A DNA stretch of 44,824 bases. Source: Chara braunii. Taxonomy: Eukaryota > Streptophyta > Charophyceae > Charales > Characeae. This document shows positions 38,221 through 44,824 of the stretch, piece by piece. Every line of letters starts with the position of its first letter. Position 1 is the first letter of the stretch. The translations under genes were made by a program, and so were the position numbers. The notes beneath the pieces are model-generated. The model did not search any database. It was given only the letters and a program-made list of their open reading frames with translations, and had not been told where the DNA came from. The DNA is taken from contig BFEA01000311.1 in the NCBI GenBank assembly GCA_003427395.1, positions 781,173 to 825,996 on the forward strand, in the 5' to 3' direction.

Positions 38221-38345
38221 CAGTGCTCCACGTCATAGCCATCAGGCAGCCCAGGCCAGGCTAGAGTCATGGAACTCATCCTGACAGACAACGCTCGAGT
38301 ACCTGGGACTCATTCTGAAGGACCACGATAGAGTACCAGGAACTA

Positions 38346-38450
38346 CAGTCTTCCCCCGAATACAACATACGGTCATTATAGCTGAATTTAGACTGAAAGA
38401 TACCCCAGATTCAGCTATAATGACCGTACGTTGTATTCGTGGGAAGACTG
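38346..38450. mobile_element. TA-family foldback, near-perfect palindrome
   Basis: CAGTCTTCCCCCGAATACAA and TTGTATTCGTGGGAAGACTG are inverted ends, flanked by TA at 38344-38345 and 38451-38452. Pairing extends through CATACGGTCATTATAGCTGA and TCAGCTATAATGACCGTACG, so almost the whole 105 bp could form one hairpin. Confidence 0.82.
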
Positions 38451-38757
38451 TAGTGCTGACGGAACAGGCTGGAGTACCCGGAACTCTCTCTGAAGGACAG
38501 GGCAAGGCTACTCAGACCAACTCGAGACTGAAAACGAGTCATATGAAAAGTTAGCGTACTCAGGCCAGGGCCGGCTTGGGTGTGGTCAGAAATGTCTTTT
38601 GTCCCGTTAATTAGGGTGCGCACAGGCCCAGCACGGGACAAAAAAAAACTCCGCCTGTCCTATAAGACCGGCCCTGGCCCGAGTTCCATAACTTTTGGGA
38701 GTGACTCATTTTTTCGATGCTCAAGTTTGTCTTGGCCAGTGTACTGGCTATCGGCGG

Positions 38758-38960
38758 TCGCCACCGCCAGTACACGGCCCCAGCCTTGTAGAAAATTGTG
38801 ACCTGCCGACTGCGAAATTATTGCGGTTCGGGGCTACCAGACCACATTAGATGGCAGCACCCGCCGAAAAACAAAAAAAGTGTGACGCTGGCGGTTCGGA
38901 AAAACTAAGCGCACAGTGCAGCGCCTCCAGGCCCAGGTGTACTTGTGGTCTGGTCTAAAC
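38758..38960. mobile_element. TTAA-family MITE, abutting pair (left member)
   Basis: CACCGCCAGTACACGGCCCC at the left and CAGGTGTACTTGTGGTCTGG at the right. The body GGGGCTACCAGACCACATTA and CTGGCGGTTCGGAAAA matches 34976. TTAA is lost at both ends. Confidence 0.55.
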
Positions 38961-39118
38961 CACCAGTACATGGCCCCAGGCAACTTGAGAACAACGAGAG
39001 GCTGTCTATATTCGAAGTATCGGTCGGGGCAACTGGACCAAAATCTCTGCGGGCGCCAGTCAAAACTACAGCACAAACACCATGCTGGGGTTTCGCAAAA
39101 CCTGGGGTACAGCGTAAA
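38951..39118. mobile_element. TTAA-family MITE, abutting pair (right member)
   Basis: GTCTAAACCACCAGTACATG starts where the preceding element ends. The body GCAACTGGACCAAAATC and GGGCGCCAGTCAAAAC is the family type. The right end is missing. Confidence 0.5.
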
Positions 39119-39176
39119 CGGATAAGGAAAAAACATGGATCAGGAACTACTACCTCCAAATTAGTACAAGAATAAA

Positions 39177-39249
39177 TGGAAATCATGGAGATAATGAGGA
39201 TGGAAATTGTGGAGATAATGAGGATGGAAATCATGGAGATAATGAGGAC
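39177..39249. repeat. 24-bp tandem repeat, three copies
   Basis: GGAAATCATGGAGATAATGA GGAT-type unit repeated three times with one or two substitutions. Confidence 0.85.
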
Positions 39250-39391
39250 AGCAAGAAGGGAGATGGAACAGAAGGGCAGCAAGAGTTAAAATGACAGGTG
39301 TGCAAAAGACAAGATCAAAAAATTTGGAACAGGATTGACAAAGGAAATGTTGCAAAAGGAGTCTACAGTTCTTGAAATAAAGAAGCCAATT

Positions 39392-39410
39392 CCCCCCCCC
39401 CCCCCCCCCC

Positions 39411-39448
<38 letters not shown>
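39392..39448. repeat. C20 and A37 homopolymers
   Basis: Twenty C followed directly by thirty-seven A. Lengths are unreliable in short-read assemblies. Confidence 0.9.
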
Positions 39449-39450
<2 letters not shown>

Positions 39451-39682
39451 AAAAGTGTCAGGTATAGGATTACAGAGGAGGCCGTCAGATTCGACAGATA
39501 ATAGAATTGGTTTAAAAAATAAAAATAAAATAAAAAATCATACACAGCATCCAAAGGTGGTGAGCTTGTCACCTTTCAGTTGACAGAAGCAAAAAAAAAA
39601 AGAAGAAATAAAGAGATTCGACAAGAAGAAGACAAGGGAAAAAAAAAAATAGAGAGGAACACTACACTACTCCAAGGCCCCC

Positions 39683-39802
39683 GCGCTCCACCACTCTCGA
39701 GACGTGGAAAACGAGAGCGAACCTCCCCTTAGAACATGGAAAGATACACCGCCATTATTTTTTTCTTTTGTGCATGTCGAGAGTAGAGTAGTGGAGCCAC
39801 GA
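39683..39802. mobile_element. GCCTCGCTCCACTACTC foldback
   Basis: GCGCTCCACCACTCTCGAGA and TCGAGAGTAGAGTAGTGGAGC are inverted ends around TTAGAACATGGAAAGATACA and TTTGTGCATG. Confidence 0.65.
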
Positions 39803-39902
39803 CCCAAGGCTGATCAGCCCTCCGCTTGAACACCAGGTGGCATTATGACTTACAATCCAACTGCATTAAGTCAGTGCTACGTTTTACGATCCCCTCTTCC
39901 CC

Positions 39903-40076
39903 AGGGGCCAAGTCCCAGTAGCAGCACTGAGTTTTTTTCCTCAATGCGTGAATCTGGACTGTTCGTGGAGATGTGCGTTTGAGGAAACTCGACATGACTT
40001 CTGAACAACTCCACAATGCGTCCAGATTTGGGGGTCGAGGAAACTCGACGCTGCTAGTGGGAAGAGGGCCCTGGTT
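39903..40076. mobile_element. GGCGAGGTCCCACTAG-like foldback
   Basis: AGGGGCCAAGTCCCAGTAGC and GCTAGTGGGAAGAGGGCCCT are inverted ends. The interior differs from other members (GAGGAAACTCGAC occurs twice, at 39974 and 40037), so this is a diverged subfamily. Confidence 0.5.
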
Positions 40077-40202
40077 ACAAGGCGGCCTTCCCTTCTTGCA
40101 GTTGGCCAGTTGACGACCCCAGCTGTTTTTTCCTGTCTCCAGGGGTTGGCCCTATTTTTCAGGAGGCAATGCTGGTTCGAACAACCAGTACGGTGGGCCC
40201 GC

Positions 40203-40236
40203 TTTCGAGCAGGTGCAGCTCCCCACCAATAGATTG
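40203..40236 (+). repeat. GCAGGTGCAGCTCCCC dispersed motif
   Basis: TTTCGAGCAGGTGCAGCTCC and CCACCAATAGATTGA; compare 26984 and 43650. Confidence 0.55.
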
Positions 40237-40370
40237 AACCTTTCAAGAAGTGGCCCTACACTCACAGGACGCTGTTATCACCCCCTCCACCCGAAGCGCC
40301 CTGACCGAAGATTCATGTGTAAAAAAAAAAAGAACAAAAAAAAGAAGGGTGGATCCTACTCTGTCCAGGC

Positions 40371-40556
40371 ATACCAGGGGTACGCCCCACCAGGCAGGAG
40401 AATTGGATTGAGCGCCTGAATCTGGACGTGTTTGTGTACAGGTGCGGGAGATCGGGATTGATCTGATTTTCTGCATCTCTGCATGAAAGTTGATGAAACA
40501 TATCCGGATTTGTGTGCTTAATCCAATCCTATTTGCTAGTGGGACCTCTCCCCAGG
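40371..40556. mobile_element. GGCGAGGTCCCACTAG foldback
   Basis: AGGGGTACGCCCCACCAGGC and AGAATTGGATTGAGCGCC at the left; TTAATCCAATCCTATTTGC and TAGTGGGACCTCTCCCC at the right. The central GATCGGGATTGATCTGATTT matches the copy at 32313. Confidence 0.68.
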
Positions 40557-41471
40557 CCACAGAGAATGGGTATCCACATGCTTTTTTTTTTCGTCTTTTG
40601 GTTTTGGAAACTTCAAGATACGGCAACCATATGCCATTTGGTTTGTTACAAAAACGTTTATCCGAGGCTTTTTTTTTCTTTTTTTCTTTCCCTAATATTT
40701 CCCCCTGACACAGTGAAAAGTACCTTGCATCACTGATTCCCTTTCGGAGGTTTTCACCATCAAAGGAGATGCGAATTTAGAATTGCCATGGTCGGGGCAC
40801 TTCAGCAATTTCACTCCGGTAGGCCAAGGCCCAAAGGTTGTGGCTTAAAGCCACGTTGGAACAAAATGCCGTGGGAAAGGTATTGGCTTAAGCCACCACT
40901 ACCCCCACCGTCCGAAATTCGGGGGGGACTGGTAGCACAGGTTGAACAGGGCTGCCGGTAGCGAAGTGGGGAGAACCAGGGGAGTGACAAAAATGCAAAA
41001 TGCGTCGAATTGCCACTGCGATTTATTTTGCGGTTTAGATGATTTTTCTTTTTTTTTATATATTTTCTCCTGGACAGATCAGGGCCAAATCTACAGACCC
41101 TCCAATTTCCAGAGCCTTTGCGTCATTCTTCTGATCGCAGAAAATTGCAGAAGTTGGGGTACTTTTTCCGTCGGCCCACAAGTGGTCGAGTGGCAAAAAT
41201 GGAAAACCCAACGAATCGGCGTGGTACTTATTTGGCGGTCTAAACTTTTTTTTTTTCCTGACATTTTTCCTGGATAGATCATAATCTAATCTACAAGATC
41301 TCCAATTTTCAGTTTTTTTTCAACAATTCTTCAGAGCGTCAAATATTAACAAAGTTGGTGCTTGAAAATTGTGGGACCGGCCCGCCTGCACCCGCCGGTC
41401 GCCGCCCTACCGTTTTCTGTGGCCCTAACTCTCCGGAAAACCGACTTTAGGATGGCGGAGGTAGCGGTGGT
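40557..41471. other. decayed TTAA-type ends; otherwise no gene seen
   Basis: GGCTTAAAGCCACG and GGTATTGGCTTAAGCCACCAC at 40842-40905 resemble the 27297 variant ends. A diverged duplication of about 220 bp (TGGCAAAAATGG.AAA, TTTGCGGT.TA.A, TTTCTCCTGGACAGATCA at 40985 and 41210) is visible. The interval ends in TAGCGGTGGTTTAA, the right end of a decayed element. Confidence 0.4.
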
Positions 41472-41649
41472 TTAAACCACCAGTACTTGGCCCCGCTTGA
41501 AAACAGAATATGCGGCTCATTTACGGGTGCAACTTTCGGGGTCGGCGGGGCCAAGATCGTACATCAATGGCCGGTGTCACATTTCGGGCCTCCGAAACTC
41601 GTGGTAAGGAGCTCGCGGCTGATGTACGGACCAAGTACTAGTGGTTTAA
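41472..41649. mobile_element. TTAA-family element in a back-to-back array
   Basis: TTAAACCACCAGTACTTGGC (left) and GGACCAAGTACTAGTGGTTTAA (right) are inverted. Both terminal TTAA are shared with neighbouring elements. Confidence 0.72.
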
Positions 41650-41857
41650 ACCACCAACCAGCAGTACCTCTGAGGCACTTTTCTACGACCCTTGAAACGC
41701 CCTGCAAGACAAAAAAAAAAAAAAATATCCGCATGGGCCTGCTTTTGGCTGGTGCCGACCAGCCATTGTGGTCTGGTACCCCGTCCCCGAAAGTTGCGGC
41801 TGTAAAAGAGCAGCACATTTGTTTTTCAAGCGGGGAAACCTACTGGTGCTCTAAGAA
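41646..41857. mobile_element. TTAA-family element, second body type
   Basis: TTAAACCACCAACCAGCAGT at the left. CCTACTGGTGCTCTAAG at the right is decayed. The body GGCTGGTGCCGACCAGCC and CGAAAGTTGCGGC matches 33936. Confidence 0.6.
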
Positions 41858-41972
41858 GTACGGGTGGAAAAGAGCCTCGTTGACGCGCCTAGAATAGAGG
41901 GAAAACAACCATCATCCTATCACTTATTCACAGACTCATTTTTATTTTTTTCCTTATATTATTTTATTATTA

Positions 41973-42064
41973 TGGACCATTTCTCAACTTATGCACGTCG
42001 TCCTTCGGGCCCTTCTAATCTTCTCTGAATCGTTCCAATTTTAATGGATTACCCTTCACGAACC
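41973..42064 (-). pseudogene. full-length but diverged U6 snRNA copy
   Basis: On the minus strand, from a decayed 5' stem (GTTCGTGAAGGG), TTAAAATTGGAACGATTCAG, AGAAGATTAG and GGGCCC to the 3' TTGAGAAATGGTCCA. ACAGAGA reads TCAGAGA and CATGGCCCCTGCGCAAGGATGAC is rearranged (AAGGGCCCGAAGGACGACG). No T-run terminator follows and no TATA is obvious upstream, so it is probably dead. It is the only copy here that spans both ends of U6. Confidence 0.75.
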
Positions 42065-43014
42065 TAGTCCCAAACCCCACCGCTTCCCAGGTTTCATCTT
42101 CACCATCTTTGAAGATGTCCCAGGAACCTACTAGAGGTTTCATCGTAAGGCTCGAAGAGATAGTGACCGTTTTTTTTTGGGGGGGGCAGCCACTACTACA
42201 TCCGGCAGCCTCGGGGAAAAGAGGCCTGCACACAAGCAGGCTGGAGATAGCCTTCCGAAAACAGGCCAGTGCGCACAGGGGCTGCAGATTGATCATGCAC
42301 ATAGAGAGGCAGAACGGAAGGGCCATGGCACTAATGAAACATCCTCCTGAAGAAGTGGCCACACGCTACCAGCTTCGCATCAGAAATCTTTACGTCACGA
42401 CCAGGTCGGACAACAGGAAAAACGAAATAGAAAACAGGCTCCTGCTGATTCCGCCTCAAACGTTTCGCCTGCCCTGACCGCTGTCAGGTCAGTTACGAAG
42501 AAGATATGACAAACAATCAAGAGCGAAAATGTGCGTATAAGTCCACACAAAAGTGAACGAATGGCACGAGATACACATGATGCACAGACTCTTGCACGCA
42601 TAGCGAGGCCGGGTCAATGTGGTGGTCACATAAACCACCGCTTCATGCATACACCGCATTGCAACGCACCCATATAGCAGCACGGCCGTGGTCACCAGCT
42701 TCCGTCGTCAGATTACAATCTTTGCAGCAACGTGCACCCGTCGGCCTGCACGTCCGAAAAGCGAGCGGGGGAAAAGACACGTTCCGTTTAGCAATTTTGC
42801 CTCAGGTAAAGCGGCGGTCTAACCCAACCCTGCGATCTAAAGGAAGGCCATCAATGAACCCTCTGCCATGCAATGGCTTGAAATTTGCCCAGCCTGAAAG
42901 CATGAGGCATCAGAACGACCAGACTCGAACAGATGGGATCCATCCTTTTTGGCCAGTCAGCAATCTGTTTGCCAGCCTAATGATTTATCAGAGACACGGC
43001 AAAGTCACTGAATC
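42065..43014. other. no gene assigned; open frames noted
   Basis: The plus frame 42109-42477 (122 codons, ending RIRNLYVTTRSDNRKNEIEN and LLLIPPQTFRLP) is the least repeat-derived frame in the window, but it crosses a T10G8 tract and has no recognised domain. A 173-codon plus frame (42617-43138) runs through the U6 copy and the TA element, so it is not a gene. Confidence 0.35.
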
Positions 43015-43089
43015 GTCCTTCGGGAAATCTGCTAAAATTGGAATGATACAGAGAAGATTGGCATGGCCCCTGCTCAAGGAAGTCACGGA
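43015..43089 (+). pseudogene. U6 snRNA copy lacking the 3' quarter
   Basis: GTCCTTCGGGAAATCTGCTA, AAATTGGAATGATACAGAGA, AGATTGGCATGGCCCCTG and CTCAAGGAAGTCACGG follow U6 closely to about nucleotide 77. The ACAGAGA box is intact and AGC of AGATTAGC is AGATTGGC. There is no 3' end or terminator. A TA element starts 13 bp later. Confidence 0.8.
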
Positions 43090-43102
43090 ATCAGAAAAGC
43101 TA

Positions 43103-43209
43103 CTCTGTTCACCCCAATACAACGTACGGTCATCATAGCTGTATTTGGGACAAACTTCCAGTCTAGTTACAGCAATTATTGACCGTACGTTGCATTCCAA
43201 TGAACACAG
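43103..43209. mobile_element. TA-family foldback (MITE), 107 bp
   Basis: CTCTGTTCACCCCAATACAA and TTGCATTCCAATGAACACAG are inverted ends with TA at 43101-43102 and 43210-43211. The interior CGTACGGTCATCATAGCTGT and TTATTGACCGTACG is the family body. Confidence 0.78.
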
Positions 43210-43375
43210 TAGCAGAGCTGACACTGAGACCTGATCAGACAAATGGGTCACAGATTACCTGACAGTCTGACATATATCTGATTAACAGCGTTAGCCGGGA
43301 ATCAGCCAGCGACTCCATAACCCAGCCAACCAATCAAAATGTACCTGCACTGGCCACTGAGTAACGCAAGAATTC

Positions 43376-43477
43376 GTTTTTTTTGTTTTTTTTTCGCCCA
43401 ATGGACCACGGATCAGATAATAAACTGATCAGAACAGATACTACACTTGATCATAGCCAAAAGGCCGAGAAAGGTAT
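43376..43477 (-). pseudogene. U2 snRNA retropseudogene, A-rich tail
   Basis: On the minus strand the U2 part (43395-43477) starts ATACCTTTCTCGGCC, includes GTGTAGTATCTGTTC and ends GGTCCATTGGGCG. An A-rich tail follows (T-rich 43376-43394). It breaks off at the same U2 position as the copy at 28209. It lies between imperfect direct repeats, GTACCTGCAC..GCCACTG (43341) and (43581), both ending GCAAGAATTC. Confidence 0.85.
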
Positions 43478-43649
43478 ATTCTAAGAAAAAGAAAAACGAA
43501 CATAGTGAATCAAAAAACGAATTCTAAGGGGGAAAAAAAAAGAAAATTGAACATAGTGAATCCCAATAATAATAAAAAAAGTACCTGCACAAGCCACTGT
43601 GCAAGGCAAGAATTCCAAGAAAACATGATACCATTATTTTGCAACCCAG
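43478..43649. repeat. short duplications next to the U2 relic
   Basis: TTCTAAG..AAAAAGAAAA..GAACATAGTGAATC occurs at about 43479 and 43522, followed at 43581 by the second copy of the direct repeat that also lies at 43341. Confidence 0.7.
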
Positions 43650-43686
43650 TTTCCAGCAGGTGCAGCTCCCCCATCAATAGATGGAG
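43650..43686 (+). repeat. GCAGGTGCAGCTCCCC dispersed motif
   Basis: TTCCAGCAGGTGCAGCTCCC and CCATCAATAGATGGAG. Confidence 0.55.
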
Positions 43687-43717
43687 TGCCCTGAATGGGC
43701 CCTTGTAGTGGTGGGGA

Positions 43718-43772
43718 AGGGGGGGGGGGGGGGGNGTTGCTCGTATCACCCTTCCCATTAGGGTCTGCTGAG

Positions 43773-43809
<37 letters not shown>
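43718..43809. repeat. G-run with ambiguous base and poly(A)
   Basis: A G-run of about 17 includes an N at 43735. An A33 run lies at 43777-43809. Both are error-prone in assembly. Confidence 0.9.
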
Positions 43810-43813
<4 letters not shown>

Positions 43814-44025
43814 AAGAAGAAGAAGAAGAATATTTTAGAACCTGCGTGCGTCTTTCCTTTGTACGCTAACTGTAACCGAGATCAGGGCGCGATTGGCACA
43901 GCTAGTCTCAGATATGGAGCCTGTACTGTAGAACGAAAGATTCCGACCGATTAGTTCCTAGTTTTAGAACACGCTTCGGTCACGATGAAGACGTTAGAAG
44001 ACCAGGAGCTGAAGACCCATACAGA
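43810..44025. other. no gene seen
   Basis: Unrecognised sequence. Confidence 0.4.
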
Positions 44026-44563
44026 TTGGCAAGATTCTTGGATTGGTGAACTGCAACCCTCCTGTACGTCGGTGAGTTATTTTCCGTACATCCAGAGTTG
44101 CCCAGGGGAATTGACATGCCGTCTCTTTTTTTTTTTTTTTTTTTTAATACCAACGACCTCGACTAGAGGGGATGGTAAGAGAAGCCACATCTAGTAACTG
44201 TCCCTGGCTGCTCCATCTATTGATGGGGAGCTGCACCCTCCGGAAAACGGGTCCAGCGATGGAAGATGCTAGATACACCAGGCTAGAAGAGGCACCCTGT
44301 TCACGGGGTGTAGAGGCACTTCTGCCTCCACAGCCTTCCTAACCGCTCAGTTAATCGACCTGTGTAACCTGCGGTAAGCAATGCTGGCGGAATGCTCTCG
44401 TGCTAGTCCTGTGAATGATCCTGTTGTACATTGGCATGCTGTCTCATGTGGAGATCAGCAAGATTCTTGCATTGGTGACCTGTGACCCTCCTTTAACCGA
44501 CAGTGAGTGATTTTCTGTACGTCCGGTGTTGGCCAGGGGAATTGACATGCTGTTTCATGTGGA
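44026..44563. repeat. two diverged direct copies of a 100-bp segment
   Basis: GCAAGATTCTTG.ATTGGTGA to CCAGGGGAATTGACATGC occurs at 44029-44128 and again at 44459-44550. They share CCCTCCT, GTGAGT.ATTTTC.GTAC and TCC.G.GTTG.CCAGGGG. A poly(T) tract follows the first copy. Confidence 0.7.
44167..44245 (-). repeat. GCAGGTGCAGCTCCCC dispersed motif, longer copy
   Basis: On the minus strand TCCGGAGGGTGCAGCTCCCC, ATCAATAGATGGAGCAG and TACTAGATGTGGCTTCTC, in the same order as 31660-31745. Confidence 0.55.
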
Positions 44564-44774
44564 GTCGTTTCGTTTAAACGATCGCTGGCCGTCAACCTTC
44601 GAGGACGGAGCTTTCGGAATCGGGATACCTTTTCTTCGTGAAGGAGAGTGTGTGTACTGGTTTGCTGCATTGTTGTAGACGAGCATAGGTCTTTTTTTTT
44701 TTTTTTTTTTTTTTCCAAATTGTACACGAGCATAGGTCTTAGAGGTTACTGGGGGTTCTCGAAGTTTCCTGTGT
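44564..44774. other. no gene seen
   Basis: GAGCATAGGTCTT occurs at 44680 and 44729 on either side of a T22 run, again the pattern of an A-tailed insertion with target duplication. Confidence 0.45.
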
Positions 44775-44812
44775 CTGTTTTTTATACACATCTAGATGTG
44801 TATAAGAGACAG
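44775..44812. other. Nextera mate-pair junction adapter (contaminant)
   Basis: 44794-44812 is AGATGTGTATAAGAGACAG, the exact 19-bp Tn5 mosaic end. 44775-44793 is its complement with two mismatches (CTGTTTTTTATACACATCT). Two mosaic ends joined back to back is the circularisation junction of Nextera mate-pair libraries. The bases beyond (44813-44824) may come from a distant locus. Confidence 0.95.
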
Positions 44813-44824
44813 CTCTAAGTCTAA

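Noticed and set aside
41973-42064. Functional U6 gene
   Set aside because: The ACAGAGA box is altered, the central region is rearranged, no T-run terminator follows and no TATA is evident upstream.
42617-43138. 173-codon plus-strand open frame
   Set aside because: It reads through the U6 pseudogene (peptide KIGMIQRRLAWPLLKE is U6 DNA translated) and into a TA foldback.
1-44824. CRISPR array or bacterial defence system
   Set aside because: Repeats are not regularly spaced with unique spacers; snRNA relics, SINEs and microsatellites show nuclear eukaryotic DNA.

Overview
The window looks like gene-poor nuclear DNA from a eukaryote of the green lineage (plant or green alga). The best clue is the small nuclear RNA relics. 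The U2 copies begin ATACCTTTCTCGGCC, the plant-type 5' end, rather than the animal-type ATCGCTTCTCGGCC. The U6 copies begin GTCCTTCGGG or GTCCTCCGGGACATCC, like plant U6. Mixed base composition, tRNA-type SINEs, short inverted-repeat transposons and many microsatellites fit a large repeat-rich genome, possibly a streptophyte alga. That last step is a guess. I found no convincing protein-coding gene: no open frame over 190 codons, no recognisable domain, no reverse transcriptase or transposase motif. The longest frames run across repeats.

Almost everything recognisable is a non-autonomous mobile element. (1) A tRNA-derived SINE with A and B boxes: copies near 62, 9749(-), 11711, 16680, 19081(-), 29818 and 37418. 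(2) A TTAA-flanked family with ends ACCACCAGTAC/GTACTGGTGGT, about 20 copies, many sharing a central palindrome like GGCTGGCGGCGCCAGCC. Ends and target are piggyBac-like. (3) A TA-flanked foldback family, CAGTCTTCCCCCGAATACAA, seven copies, Tc1/mariner-like. (4) A foldback family, GGGGCGAGGTCCCACTAGC, about seven copies. (5) hAT-like elements with ends CTAGGCTACCAG and 8-bp target duplications (10861-11107 and 21863-23204). (6) Foldbacks ending GCCTCGCTCCACTAC. (7) Elements ending near CTCACACTAGGAC. Several are nested so cleanly that the target-site duplications can be read directly.

The snRNA layer is three U2-derived copies (1047, 28209, 43395), all stopping near nucleotide 80 and running into A-rich tails, and five U6-derived pieces (14998, 15454, 27418, 41973, 43015). 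None looks functional. A third layer is local tandem duplication, with periods mostly between about 136 and 273 bp.

Layout: 0-5 kb SINE, foldbacks, a U2 relic and a hammerhead-ribozyme-like core in one foldback arm; 5-9.4 kb microsatellites, TTAA elements including a nested pair, tandem duplications; 9.4-13.6 kb SINEs and foldbacks with a nested hAT-like element; 13.6-17 kb sparse, with U6 relics and a SINE split by a TA element next to an assembly gap (16986-17063); 17-21.5 kb duplicated foldbacks and a degenerate GGGTACGG-type array; 21.8-23.2 kb a 1.34 kb hAT-like element; 23.5-35.4 kb mainly TTAA elements, U2/U6 relics and minisatellites; 35.4-37.1 kb sparse; 37.1-42 kb more elements; 42-43.5 kb a cluster of U6, U6, TA element and U2; last 50 bases a library adapter junction that is not genomic.
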